DNA from: a virus
DNA length: 64,000 bases
Strand: one strand, 5' to 3'
Virus record (IMG/VR): IMGVR_UViG_3300029893_000005
Location: 1-64,000 of that record
Shown here: positions 30,418 through 41,100 of the stretch, piece after piece
Layout of the letters: the number at the start of each line of letters is the position of its first letter
How positions within the stretch are numbered: the first letter of the stretch is position 1
The notes under the pieces: model-generated
What the model saw: only the letters and a program-made list of their open reading frames with translations
Told to the model about the DNA's origin: nothing
Databases searched by the model: none
Program-made: the position numbers and the translations under genes

Positions 30418-33400
30418 TGGCGCCCCGCCTCCCCGCCCTCGACGACTTCTCGTATTTCGAGGACGCAGTTCGCTCGGTGGTGCGCACGCCGGGGATTGGC
30501 CCTGCGTCCAATACTTTGGCTGTACAGCCAAACCCACCACCAAACGAGTTCGAAGGGTTTGAGGCCGCGGTGCGGGGGCTTCCCTTTGCGCAGCAGCCCG
30601 TCGAGCAGCCGTCTGCGACGCTCCCCGAGTTTGCCCCCTTTGAACAGGCGGCTCGTGAGGGTATCCAGTCCCTGCGGCGGGCCCGCCTCGAACGCGGCGA
30701 GCAGGAGGCCGCGGCTGCCTACGACTCCTCGCGAGATATCTTCGCGGCCGGGCGCCCGCTGCTGGAGACTCCGATGCGGGCCTGGAACGCGCTGAAGGGC
30801 GCTGATCTCGTGGGCGGCTACGTCCGCGACATGCAGGACGAGAGCGTGCCGTTGTGGGCCCGTGCGCTGCAGGGTACCTTCGGCGTGCCGCATGGAACCG
30901 CGATCAAGTTGGCCACTTCGGGCATCGGTATCCGGCCCACCCCGCATGCGGATGAACTGGCGGAACGGGTGGCCCGCTTCGGCCCCGCGGGCGAGGGGGG
31001 CGCCGTCTTCGGCGGAGTGCCCGGCGCCTTCTACGACTTCTTGTTCGCCCTGGCGTCGGACCCGCTGATACTGGCTAGCGCCCCGGAGAAGGGTGTCGCC
31101 AAGATCGGACGGCAGATGGCCCGCGAGGGGATCGAGACCGGCGGCGGTACGGCCCTGGCGGGAGTGCGCCCCGGCATCGAACTCCGCGGCTACCGCAAGG
31201 GGCCCGGCGTGAGCATCCCCGACATGATGCGGGGCAAGTTCGTGCCCGACGAGTATGTGGACCGGGTACTGGCCCCCGAGATGCTGCGCCGCGAGATCGA
31301 GAAGGCCGCCGCCCAGGCGGACCCCGCCGTCTTCGAGCCGAAGGGGCTGCGGGAGGCGCTGGGGCTGGGCACCTTCGACGCGGACAGGTCCGTGCTGGCC
31401 GCCACGGGGGCGCTGCCTCCGCCCGTGGCTGCGCTACGGGAAACTCTGGAGAACGTGCAGGGACGAGGGCCGGCCTTCCCGGACTACGTGCGGGCGCGAG
31501 ACGAGTTCCGCAAGATGCCCTACGAATCAACCGAGCAGTTGGTCCCTCGCAGCATCCGCCAGTCCCCGTTGGGGCAGCGGCTGGGCTTCCAGCAGAATAT
31601 CCTGTCGGACCTGGAAAAGGGCCCCACCGCGGCCAACACCAAGTACCGCACCCTCAACCCGTTGTGGGACCCGGACGTCCCCCTGGCGGAGCGGGCTCGC
31701 CTCTACGCCATGGAGGAGGCCAAGATCGCCCGCGGCATCAAGGAAGGCGGCCCGAAACTACGCTTCGCCGGTATCAAGACGCCGCTGACCTCCCCCGTTC
31801 CCGTGGCCGCCAGTCTCGTGGGCCGCGCCTTCGGCAACTGGCTCGATAAGGGGCAGGAACTGCGGGTTCCGTTGGCCGAGCGGGTGGTGACGCCCGCGGG
31901 CGAGTCGGGGCACGCCTACGTGGCGGGGCGGCAGTGGACCGACCCGGCCAGCGGAACGACCCGTGACTGGAGCACAGCAGCGCCCGCACCCTTTGCCGGG
32001 GGCTCGGCGCTCGACGTGGCCAAGGACGTGATGCCCGGCCTGATCTCCGATACCACGGATCTGTCCAACCTGGAGAAGGCGGTTCGCATCTACCAGACCG
32101 GCGCAGCCGCCCTGGCTCGCGGCTTCGAGCGGACCTACCGCTCGGCCGCCAGCGCTATTCACCGTGGGGGCATCCTGACCGCAGCCAGCCGGGCACCGGG
32201 CGAGGCCTCGGTGTCCAAGCCCATCTTCCGGGACTGGCTGACGCGCACCCTGAAGTCCTACTCACAGGCGGAGCGGGGCGTGAAGTTCGACCAGTGGCGC
32301 AGCATCTACCAGTTGCTGCACGACGTCAAGGCGGCCAACCCCGAGTTGAAGTTGTCGGTGGAACTGCCGGACCTGAAGGAGACCCTCGACGAGTTCGACC
32401 GGCTGGCGAGGGACGAGAAATTCTGGCAGCCGCTGGTGCCGGATACGGTGGGCCCGATGCCCGTCCGCGCCTTCCAGCAGGAACTGTGGGCCCGCGTTAA
32501 CACCTTCCAGGAGCGCATGGCGACGCTGATGGATCGCCCGCTGGACGAGATGTCCATCGATGCATCGAGCCCCAACGTGGTCGGACAACTCGACCGCATG
32601 ACGCAGAACGCAGCGAAGTTCTTCGACAGCCCCGAAGGAAAGGACGAGATCGCGGGGCTGTTCGGGGCGCTCGACGAGTGGCTGCAGGCCATGGTACCGG
32701 CTGATGTGGCGGCCACCAACTACAATCAGGTCCATCAGGCCGTCGAGGTTGCGGGACGGCGGGCTGCGGAATCCGCCCGCATGCAGTCGGTGTTCGAGAG
32801 CATGCTGGACGCCTCGCTGCGCCAGCCCATGAGCGGGCTGGAGTTGACCGCCAAGTTGCTGGCCGGGCAGAGGTGGAACAACCCGGTGCGCCGGGCGCTG
32901 CGCGAGATGGTCAAGACCCAGCGGAAGACCGTCCCCGAACTGGACCTGAGCGCCATCACGCCCGAGGAGGTGGCGGCGCAGAAGGACGCCATGATCGAGG
33001 CCATCGACAAGGCGCAGACCGCGGGGCGCCTCACCGATCCGGAAGTCTCCAACCTCGTGGGCTTCCTCGACGAGGTAAGCGCGAACACCGCCGCCTGGGG
33101 CGGCTACATGCGGCTGATGAAGAACGTCTCCGACCTGACCAACTACGAGATGGCGGTGGCTTCGGTCACCAAGCGTGTGTTCGAGCCGCTCAAGCGGGTG
33201 TACCAGCGGGCGGACAACGCCGCCCGGGAGTTGTCCCGCAAGACCATGAACGACCTCGTGCAGCAGTTGTCGTCGGAGCAGGTGATCTACCAGCCCCACG
33301 GGCCCGGCAAGTGGGCATGGGTGAAGGCAGCCCTCAACCGCCTCGACGATACCCAGGCCCAGATCATGCGCTTCGCGGGCGTGCCCGAGGCCTTGGCTCG

Positions 33401-35558
33401 TACCGTCCGAGAGAACGATGACGCCCTGCTCTACGCCGACCGAGAGGCGGAGGGGTGGGTGCTGCGCGACTTCCTGCGGGATGAAGTGGAGGCCTCCATC
33501 CAGGAAGTGAAGGGCTTGCCCAGAGAGGCCCTCATTTCGCGGCGGGAACTGACCGACCTCAATGAAGGCTACATGAAGATCGCTGCCAACGAAGGAGCGG
33601 ACGCCTTCACCCATGCCGACCCCGCCGTGCAGACGTGGGTGCGACAGCGGGGCGCGGACCGCATCGCCGAAGGATGGCGGCTGCTGGAAGCCCACTTCGG
33701 CGACCGTGCCGGTGCCGAGACGTGGTTCCGGAACATGCAGGCCCGCTTGAACCGCGTCAACGAGGAGATGTTCAACTTCGAGCGCGAGATGGGCATGGTG
33801 GACGTGCGCCGCAAGAACTACGTCCCCCACCTGCTCTCGGGCTCCTACGCCGACCAGGATCGTTTCTGGCGGTGGATGGCGGGCAAAGAGGTAGACGAGT
33901 GGGCGCTGGGGCAGCGCCCCCTGGTGAGCGAGAAGTTCGCCCCGGGCCTGACCCGCGACATGAAGACCATGGCGGAGTTGGAGTATTACCTGGGGGTGCT
34001 GAAGGAAAACCTCAAAGGCAGCCAGCCTCTCGACCTCGACACCGCCTACCACCTGACCGCGGCCATGGGGCACCGCCGCCTGCTGCACAACCGTGCGGTC
34101 GGGGTGCGCAAGTTCGTCACCCAGTTGCAGTCGGTGATGCCCGGCCACCTGCTCCCAATGGGGCTGGCGCGGCCGGACTCGAAGATGGCGCAGGCCTTCG
34201 CCAAGGCGCAGTTCCGCAACCTCGGAGACCTGATTCCCTCGCTGCGGGACTGGTGGGCGCATCAGGACATCTACACCTTCCTGGAGTCGCGAGTGGCCAA
34301 GAACGCCACCATGCTCGACTTCGAGGGCGAGGTGTTCGGGCCGTGGCGTTTCCTCCGCGAACTGCAGCGATCGCTGAAGTGGCTCAACACCACCTTCGAC
34401 ATCTACCACATCAAGAACATCATCGCCCTGGGCCTGTTCTCGGACACCGACCTGGGCCGTGCCGTGAACATCATGAGCCGCGCCTGGAAGAACCGCGGCA
34501 CCGGGCTGGGGGCGGCGCACGAGCGGCGGCTGGCTCCCATCGAAGCCTGGGTGGAGGGCCTGGAGAAGGACCCGATGTATCAACTCGGGCTCAAGCACGG
34601 CCTCACCCCGTTCCGCGGTCACGAGTATCAGGTCCCCCTGGTGGACCGCATCATGTCCGAGATGCGCCCCATCGAAGGCAACCGGCAGGCAGCCGCCGCC
34701 ATCGTGCGGGACTACCGCCTGCGGGGTGGGCCGGGCTCGAAGGTCACCTTCGACATCATGGACCAAGCGGTGAAGCAGGCCAAGTTCGAGGAGATGCTGG
34801 AGCAGGGCATCCCCGCCCACCACGCCGCGGATCTGGCCAACCACTATCTCATCGACTACTCGCTGCGGTGGATGAACCCGAACCTGCGCAACACCGCCTA
34901 CGCCATCTTCCCCTTCTTCGCCTGGAAGATCGGCAACTGGGCCGTCCACCCCACCCAGTTCCTGGAGCGGCCGGGGCGGTACATGGTGTGGAACCATCTG
35001 CGTGAGGCAGTCACGAATTTCTTCACAGGAGACCAGTCCGGGGAATACTACGACGCCCTGACCGAGATGGCGGCCGGCGGCATGATCATCCCGCTGGAGG
35101 ACCCGGTGACCGGCAACCAGATGGTCTTCGATCTGGCCCTGCCTTCGGATTCCATCTTCGCTCCCTTCCGCCGCATGTCGCAGGAACACCCGTTCGAGTG
35201 GCCGGTGGAGTTCACACGGTACTTCATGGGCAACATCTGGGACATGCCGTACAGGTGGCTGGCCCAGACCGACAACCAACGCCGCTATGAGATCACCCAG
35301 CAGATCGCCCAGCAGGGCTGGCAGGAGTGGCTCAAGACCGGCGTCTTCGGCACCCCCGAGCAGGAGGGCTGGGCGTCCAGCCTGACCTGGGGCATCCAGC
35401 CCTGGAAGGACCTCGGGGGGCTGATGATCGACCCCAGCAAATGGCAGAACTGGGACTTCTACATCTGGAAGTTCACCATGGAGAACTTCGGCAACACCAC
35501 GCAGATGGTGCCCAGCAGTATCACGGGCAAGCCCAGGAGAGCGCCTCTGTCCCCGTAG
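30417..35558 (+). CDS. Giant internal (DNA-ejection) virion protein
   Basis: 1713 residues, GTG start overlapping the preceding stop. It is mostly helical. Near the C-terminus (about 1475-1520) is a conserved-looking segment found in very large podovirus internal proteins: DYSLRWMNPNLRNTAYAIFP, then FFAWKIGNWAVHPTQFLERP. The rest shows no lysozyme, polymerase or protease motif that I can identify. In short-tailed phages, giant proteins of this kind are packed inside the head and injected to form a channel or aid genome entry. It occupies the last position before the extended -10 promoter at 35578. Confidence 0.65.
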   Translation: MAPRLPALDDFSYFEDAVRSVVRTPGIGPASNTLAVQPNPPPNEFEGFEAAVRGLPFAQQPVEQPSATLPEFAPFEQAAREGIQSLRRARLERGEQEAAAAYDSSRDIFAAGRPLLETPMRAWNALKGADLVGGYVRDMQDESVPLWARALQGTFGVPHGTAIKLATSGIGIRPTPHADELAERVARFGPAGEGGAVFGGVPGAFYDFLFALASDPLILASAPEKGVAKIGRQMAREGIETGGGTALAGVRPGIELRGYRKGPGVSIPDMMRGKFVPDEYVDRVLAPEMLRREIEKAAAQADPAVFEPKGLREALGLGTFDADRSVLAATGALPPPVAALRETLENVQGRGPAFPDYVRARDEFRKMPYESTEQLVPRSIRQSPLGQRLGFQQNILSDLEKGPTAANTKYRTLNPLWDPDVPLAERARLYAMEEAKIARGIKEGGPKLRFAGIKTPLTSPVPVAASLVGRAFGNWLDKGQELRVPLAERVVTPAGESGHAYVAGRQWTDPASGTTRDWSTAAPAPFAGGSALDVAKDVMPGLISDTTDLSNLEKAVRIYQTGAAALARGFERTYRSAASAIHRGGILTAASRAPGEASVSKPIFRDWLTRTLKSYSQAERGVKFDQWRSIYQLLHDVKAANPELKLSVELPDLKETLDEFDRLARDEKFWQPLVPDTVGPMPVRAFQQELWARVNTFQERMATLMDRPLDEMSIDASSPNVVGQLDRMTQNAAKFFDSPEGKDEIAGLFGALDEWLQAMVPADVAATNYNQVHQAVEVAGRRAAESARMQSVFESMLDASLRQPMSGLELTAKLLAGQRWNNPVRRALREMVKTQRKTVPELDLSAITPEEVAAQKDAMIEAIDKAQTAGRLTDPEVSNLVGFLDEVSANTAAWGGYMRLMKNVSDLTNYEMAVASVTKRVFEPLKRVYQRADNAARELSRKTMNDLVQQLSSEQVIYQPHGPGKWAWVKAALNRLDDTQAQIMRFAGVPEALARTVRENDDALLYADREAEGWVLRDFLRDEVEASIQEVKGLPREALISRRELTDLNEGYMKIAANEGADAFTHADPAVQTWVRQRGADRIAEGWRLLEAHFGDRAGAETWFRNMQARLNRVNEEMFNFEREMGMVDVRRKNYVPHLLSGSYADQDRFWRWMAGKEVDEWALGQRPLVSEKFAPGLTRDMKTMAELEYYLGVLKENLKGSQPLDLDTAYHLTAAMGHRRLLHNRAVGVRKFVTQLQSVMPGHLLPMGLARPDSKMAQAFAKAQFRNLGDLIPSLRDWWAHQDIYTFLESRVAKNATMLDFEGEVFGPWRFLRELQRSLKWLNTTFDIYHIKNIIALGLFSDTDLGRAVNIMSRAWKNRGTGLGAAHERRLAPIEAWVEGLEKDPMYQLGLKHGLTPFRGHEYQVPLVDRIMSEMRPIEGNRQAAAAIVRDYRLRGGPGSKVTFDIMDQAVKQAKFEEMLEQGIPAHHAADLANHYLIDYSLRWMNPNLRNTAYAIFPFFAWKIGNWAVHPTQFLERPGRYMVWNHLREAVTNFFTGDQSGEYYDALTEMAAGGMIIPLEDPVTGNQMVFDLALPSDSIFAPFRRMSQEHPFEWPVEFTRYFMGNIWDMPYRWLAQTDNQRRYEITQQIAQQGWQEWLKTGVFGTPEQEGWASSLTWGIQPWKDLGGLMIDPSKWQNWDFYIWKFTMENFGNTTQMVPSSITGKPRRAPLSP

Positions 35559-35577
35559 GGAGGCGTCCGGCGGGGGC

Positions 35578-35608
35578 TTGTGGTATACTGGGCAGGAGAA
35601 GACTTCTG
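35578..35608 (+). promoter_or_regulatory. Late promoter with 5' leader hairpin
   Basis: An extended -10 (TTGTGGTATACTGGG, TATACT at 35584-35589) with only a weak -35. The hairpin CAGGAG-AAGA-CTTCTG (35593-35608) falls at the expected transcript start. Sequence and layout copy those at 7326-7363. GGAGG of the next gene follows at once. Confidence 0.7.
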
Positions 35609-35618
35609 GAGGTAGGCC

Positions 35619-36329
35619 ATGGAGCCCTACGGCCTGGACAACGCAGCCCTGCAGACTCTATTCAACGAGTACATGGCGCAAGACCCCGGCAGGCTGCTTC
35701 GCGATGAGAACGCACTGCGGGGCCATCTGGTGGCCGCAGCCCAGGCAGGAGGAATGCCGGCGGTCTACGCGATTTCCAACCGCCTGGAGCCGCTGCTGGG
35801 GAGGGAGCGCCTTCTGGAACTGCTGGAGAAGTCCCTCGGGATCAGGAACCCGGCTCCGTCCGTTGCGGCCCGTGGCGCTCCTGCGCGGGCGGCCACGAAC
35901 ACCTCCGCATTCGCCTTCTCCGCTCCGCCCGCCGATGATCAGGCCAAGCAGTGGGACCTACTGGGGCGGAACGGACTGCTTCCCGGGCGGCAGCAGACCC
36001 TGTTCGACAGCGTGAGCGGCACCATAGAGTACCCCAGCGGTCTCGAGGGCGGATTGCCGGGAGAGCGGGCAGTGTTCCGTAAGCCCCGGTACGAGCCCGC
36101 CATCCAGGTCTTCGATTTCCTCGGTCCGGAGATCGCGGCTTACGGTCCCGGGTCTCCGGAGGCGGAGGCGCTGCAACAAGGGCGCCTGCAGCGCAACTCG
36201 CTGTACGAGAACGTCCTGGGGCCGGGCGGGGCTCCCACGCCTGGAGGCCTCAACCACGGGTACCCGACGCGGCAGTCCCCAAAAGGACTGCCTGGGGGGC
36301 GGGTCTCCGCCTCGTACTATCAGCCGTAG
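35619..36329 (+). CDS. 236-residue late protein
   Basis: ATG 35619 with GGAGGTAGGCC upstream. The N-terminal 80 residues are helical (DNAALQTLFNEYMAQDPGRL, NRLEPLLGRERLLELLEKSL); the rest is Gly/Pro-rich and probably extended (PSGLEGGLPGERAVFRKPRY, QSPKGLPGGRVSASYYQP). No family recognised. It opens the late group that ends in the M23 peptidase and the 1285-residue protein. Confidence 0.5.
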   Translation: MEPYGLDNAALQTLFNEYMAQDPGRLLRDENALRGHLVAAAQAGGMPAVYAISNRLEPLLGRERLLELLEKSLGIRNPAPSVAARGAPARAATNTSAFAFSAPPADDQAKQWDLLGRNGLLPGRQQTLFDSVSGTIEYPSGLEGGLPGERAVFRKPRYEPAIQVFDFLGPEIAAYGPGSPEAEALQQGRLQRNSLYENVLGPGGAPTPGGLNHGYPTRQSPKGLPGGRVSASYYQP

Positions 36330-36338
36330 GAGATCAGC

Positions 36339-36737
36339 ATGAGCCTCACGACCCTTACAGTCGGTCCCAGCAGCGGCGGCTTCGGCACCATGACCTTCGA
36401 GGCGTTCCTCGACTTCAAAAGCGCCAGCCAGGGCAACCAGGGCTTCGTCCTGCCCAAGTGCTCATGCGCCTTCAGCCGCTTCAGCCAGCAGCGAGTCGAC
36501 CTCGTGAACGGAGCCAACACCACCGACGTCCCCGCCAACTCGGCGGGGCTGTGGTTCCAGCCCCCCACCGACAACACCACGGTCACGCTGACCATGAAGG
36601 GCGTGACCGGGGACACAGGGACTCGTATCAGCAAGACGGCTCCACTCATCGTCTTCTGGGACACAGCGTCGGTCCCGTCTGAGATCACCATCACAGCCAG
36701 TGGGGCTCTTAACGGGTGCCTGCTGACATGGCTGTAG
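36339..36737 (+). CDS. 132-residue beta-rich structural protein
   Basis: ATG 36339, GGAG upstream. It is beta-rich with many Thr, Ser and Val (LTTLTVGPSSGGFGTMTFEA; LWFQPPTDNTTVTLTMKGVT; SEITITASGALNGCLLTWL). The texture matches small fibre or decoration proteins. The neighbouring genes are low complexity, so this may be a distinct virion surface protein. No family recognised. Confidence 0.55.
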   Translation: MSLTTLTVGPSSGGFGTMTFEAFLDFKSASQGNQGFVLPKCSCAFSRFSQQRVDLVNGANTTDVPANSAGLWFQPPTDNTTVTLTMKGVTGDTGTRISKTAPLIVFWDTASVPSEITITASGALNGCLLTWL

Positions 36738-36747
36738 GAGGCCTGAG

Positions 36748-37431
36748 ATGAGTTTCAGAAGGCCGAACCCGGGGGAACGGGGCTATGAGCGGTACCTGGA
36801 GTGGGAACGGCAGAACAGGGATATAGCCCTGCAGGAGCGGGAGAGGAGAAAGCGGGGCGAGGGCCGCCCTGGCCCCAGTCCGTACACAGGCCTGAACCCG
36901 GAGCAGGCCGAGCGGATGCGTCAGATCCTGGAGAACGGGGGGGTTCAAGCCACAAGCGGGGGTAACACAGGCTCCAGCACGGACGCTCTGCGGGAAGCGG
37001 TAGAACTCTACACAGGCGGACAGGGGCTGCCGAACCGCCCGAGCGGGGAGTTGCCGCCCTTCCGCCCCACGAACCGCCCCGCGAACAGCAACTACTACAC
37101 CAACCCGGCGACCGGGCAGACCATGTACAAGCCCGGTGGGATGAACTCGCCCTATCAAGTCGAGCCCACGTCGCAGCAGACACAGACGTACCGGCAAGCG
37201 CCCCAGCAACAGACCCAGATGTACCAGCCAACAGGAAGCAGCGGAGGAGCCACTTACTGGGGAGGGGGCGAGGGTACCAGCGATCTGCAGCAACAGCAGA
37301 TGCGGCAGCGCCAGCAGAAGCCGGCGGCAGGGGGCCAGGGCTTTGCTGCAGCGGGTAGCAACCTGTACGGAGACAACGCCGGCTACAGCCAGTCGTCAGC
37401 CCCGGATCTCGCCGCGTGGGGGGTGCTCTGA
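36748..37431 (+). CDS. Gln/Gly-rich low-complexity late protein
   Basis: 227 residues from ATG 36748. A charged N-terminal helix (YERYLEWERQNRDIALQERE) is followed by long Gln/Thr/Asn/Gly-rich disorder (SQQTQTYRQAPQQQTQMYQP, DLQQQQMRQRQQKPAAGGQG). No fold or family. The stop overlaps the start of the peptidase gene (TGATG), so the two are expressed together. Confidence 0.5.
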   Translation: MSFRRPNPGERGYERYLEWERQNRDIALQERERRKRGEGRPGPSPYTGLNPEQAERMRQILENGGVQATSGGNTGSSTDALREAVELYTGGQGLPNRPSGELPPFRPTNRPANSNYYTNPATGQTMYKPGGMNSPYQVEPTSQQTQTYRQAPQQQTQMYQPTGSSGGATYWGGGEGTSDLQQQQMRQRQQKPAAGGQGFAAAGSNLYGDNAGYSQSSAPDLAAWGVL

Positions 37432-38105
37432 TGTTGGTCAACCCCATCCAGGGCAGCACCCGGCAGAAGAACAACATGGCGTACTCCGCCGATAGCGGGG
37501 CGGATATCGGCTGCGCCGTAGGCACGCCGGTGGTGGCCGCTGCTCCGGGGACCGTCCTCTACAGCGAGTGGGGCCACACGATCTGGGGCACCACCAAGAA
37601 TCCCGGCGTCGACACTCCTTTCAGCATCCTGATCGAACTGGACCGCCCCCTGGTCGTAAACGGGAAGTCGTACTACTACCACTGGTACACGCACCTGAAG
37701 GCGCTGCGCTTCAGCGTGCCCGACGACGGGCGTACCGGGCCGCACGTCGAGGCCGGCACCCTGCTGGGGTACAGCGGCGTCGGCAACCGGGTGCCCCACC
37801 TTCATTTCGGCATCCTCAGCGACCGCAGACAGAGGGGGCCTTCTGACTGGCTGGCGCCGGCGAAGGTCGTCGATCTGTTGTGGCCGGACAAGCCGACCGG
37901 CGAGGCGGACGTCGGGCTGCACGAGAACGCCGAGGTCCACGGGCCGCCGGTCCTGCTGACCGGCAAGATATTCCAGCGGGGGAAGAAACTCACCGTCATC
38001 CTGGACGGGCGGACCTACGTCTGCGTGGGCGTCAAGGAACGCCACCCGGACGGCTCGCTGCGCCCTTGGGATGGTTCCGAGATCATCTTCCGCTACAGGC
38101 CGTGA
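37431..38105 (+). CDS. M23-type peptidoglycan endopeptidase
   Basis: 224 residues from ATG 37431, overlapping the previous stop; an upstream GTG at 37416 is possible. The N-terminal 135 residues show the LytM/M23 metallopeptidase pattern: ADIGCAVGTPVVAAAPGTVL (metal-ligand Asp in the first strand), YYYHWYTHLKAL, then VPHLHFG (HxH pair at about 122-124). These enzymes cut peptide cross-links of peptidoglycan. The first motif usually has HxxxD, and here the His is not obvious. No signal peptide is present, so it is either a virion-borne wall hydrolase or the lysin. The C-terminal 75 residues may bind wall or virion. Confidence 0.72.
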   Translation: MLVNPIQGSTRQKNNMAYSADSGADIGCAVGTPVVAAAPGTVLYSEWGHTIWGTTKNPGVDTPFSILIELDRPLVVNGKSYYYHWYTHLKALRFSVPDDGRTGPHVEAGTLLGYSGVGNRVPHLHFGILSDRRQRGPSDWLAPAKVVDLLWPDKPTGEADVGLHENAEVHGPPVLLTGKIFQRGKKLTVILDGRTYVCVGVKERHPDGSLRPWDGSEIIFRYRP

Positions 38106-38116
38106 GGTAGCGGGAG

Positions 38117-41100
38117 ATGACCCTGAACGACGTCCTTGCAGAGTGGATCCGTCAGAATTTAATCGCGGAGGGGGTACAGGAACACTTCGCCGCGTGGTAC
38201 GCTCATGATCTGGCGTTCGGCGGCGAGGAGGCTGTTTCCCTCTGGGATGATCTGCCGCCCGAGCAGCAAGTCGTCGCGGAGCGTTACGCAGGCATCTTGA
38301 ACGGTGTGTACGCCGGGAAGGACATGACGACTGCAGCCCAGGCCGTTCCCATTCCTCCGCAGGCCGTTGGGCTTGACTGGGAGGGGCTACAGGCGTCAGT
38401 GTTAGGACTTGACGACCCTCCCGACTTCCTAGAGTTCGATGACGTCACCGACGAGCAGGTTGGCAAGATAAACGCGCTTGCCCAGGCGGCTGAGGTCGGG
38501 CCCTTTGCGGCTATCGTGGGTACGCCAGTTCCTGCGGGGAGCCTGTCGGCACCCGCCAGCACGGAGGCGCTGCTGGCTGCAGTTCCCGATCAGGATCTGC
38601 AGATGCTGCACTACAAGGCCCTGGTTCTCGCCAACGGCGGGGCCATGCCGGCCCCCTACATCAGCGGCAAGAACTACAGCAAAGAAATCCTCGCCCTCAG
38701 TCAGAAGTACCAGAGTCAAGGAATCGGAGATGCCTCGGACAACTTCAGCGACCTGTACGGCAAAATTTTGCAAACGATCATCGGCCACACCCCGTTTACC
38801 CCGGACCACAATTATTTCGACGACTATTACGATCACGTCAAGATGCTGGCGGATCAGATCACTACGGGTATCGTGTACCCAGATACAGCCCTCGCCGAGG
38901 TAAATGGAGAAATTGCGCTGCAAGAACTCGAAGGCTGGAACGCGCCTGCCGCGCAGTTGGTGAAAGACCTCGTGTTCCAGTGGGGGGAAGACCACGGAGT
39001 CGCAACCCCGCTCAGCGTCGCCCCCTCTGCAGAAGATCATCTGGAGGTCGCCGTCAAGAATATTGTATTGCAAGACGTCGGACTGGGGAACGCGGCTACA
39101 ATCGTTGGCGATATCATGGATGCTGTCATTTACGGTGACGGAAGTTGGCATCAGGCGACTGAAAGCCTCAGCCCGCAAGCAAAACTGGCTCTGCACAAAG
39201 TCGTACAGGACTACGGTGCGGGGGCCTACGAGCCGGCAGCCCTGACGCAGAAAGTCACGTCCCCCACACCCGCGTTTCAGAATCCTCTGTCGGAAGCAGC
39301 CGGCCTCCCGAGGCCGTCCCGTATCCAGGAGGCGCTGTCGGACTACAGCGATTTGGACCTGACGCAGCGCATCCTGGATCCCCAGGCCCTCAGCCTGTTG
39401 TACGAGGAGGGGTACGTGGACGAGACGGAGCCGACTCCGCGGAATCGGCTGCCCTACCTCCCCACAGCCACGCTGGAGTACGCCCGTAAAGGGGCGCTCA
39501 ATGAGCCCTCGAAGTACAAGGACGAGGGGCTCAATCTGCTCAACCGTATCCTCACCGGGCAGGGGGGTCGTGCGACTCCGCCGCAGATCCCGTGGGAGAC
39601 GGTGCGATCCGGCATCGAGAAAGAAGCCGACAAGTTCCATATCCCCGCCTATCAGGCCCTCTTCGCTGACCTGGATGCGCTGCAGGAACAACACCCCGGC
39701 ATTCACGAGGCATTCCTCCTGCGGGACATGGAGAAAGCCTATCCCGCTCGTCTCGCCCAGTTGCGGGCACGGGGCGTCAAGAACCCCGAACGGTTCGTCC
39801 ACCCCGTCAACTTCAACCGGACGCTGCGGGACCTGACGACCCCCGGTGGCAGTCACGACTACGACACGATGGCGCGATACCTGCGGCTACACCACCCCGA
39901 GTTCATGGCGGCCCCGCACTGGGTCTTCGTCGACTCGGGGTACAGCGGCACCATCCCTAGCCGCATCATGGAGATGAACGAGGCGTTGAACCTCGGCAAA
40001 AACATCGACGTGCGGATGTTGAGCAGCAGCAGTGCGCCGTGGCAGGCGCCTTCGGTGCTCGACATTGGGATTCCCCGCGACGACATCGTAGAGAAGATCG
40101 AACACACCGCTCACCGCCGCGGCACCATCGAGGGGCTGGATCCGGCTACGCTGCAGCCCTACGCACCGCCGGTCACGCCTCCGGAAGAGGCCATGGTCAG
40201 TTACATGGAGCGGTACATCCGCAACGCATTCGAGGGGGAGCCCTTCCGCTACACCCCCCGCGTGTTCGCGGAACCGAGAAGTCTTGTCGGCCAGTTGGCG
40301 GCGTTGGCGGAGGCTATGAACCTCTCGCGGCAGTCGCCGGAGTGGGCCCCCGGATTCCCCGACCTGCTCATGTACGACACGGAGCATGGGCCCTACGGCT
40401 GGTACGACCTGGACGGCGGGAGGAACGCGGTCGACGTCAGCCGCTGGGAACCGCATCCCGACTACACGGCTCCGCATTCGAACGAGAATCCCGCCATCGT
40501 GTTGCAGCACCCCGAGACGGGGCAGCCCTTCTTCGTCAAGAGCACTCGTAACCCGATGATCGAGGCACTGGGCAGCAATCTGTACCGTGCGACGGGGCTG
40601 CCCTCCCCGGAGATCGCCCTGGCAAAGGGGATGCCGGGAGCCCGTCATCAGCAGCAACTCATCACCCCGTACCTACCGGGTATGAAGACGCTGAAGGAAG
40701 TGGCGAAGCGCGGTTCCGGCGACTGGCGGAACGTCCCTGCCATGGACCACCTGTCGACCATCGGGGCGGATTCCTGGCTGCTCAACCAGAGCCAGCACGG
40801 GAAGCAGTTCCTGCTGCCCGAGAATTTCGACTCGCTCGCGGGACTCGAAGGCCCAGGTTACAACAGCCTGATGCCGGGCAGGCAGGTAACCCCAACCCAC
40901 ATCGACTTCGGGGAGACGTTCTCCACCCGCCTGCCGTGGGCCAGCGAGACATGGTGGGAGCAGCAGCCATTCCACCCCGGTAATCCGGCCAGTCGGAACC
41001 TGTATGACCAGATGCTTGGGCGCACAGGAGGGTTGTTAGATCCGAAACTCACCCGCTCCGACTTCCTGAAAACAGGGCGCCTCCATATTATCCCCGAACT

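Noticed and set aside
32262-35279. 1005-codon open frame on the minus strand
   Set aside because: It lies opposite the 1713-residue gene, has the odd His/Val/Leu/Arg composition of an antisense frame in GC-rich DNA, and has no ribosome site or family match.
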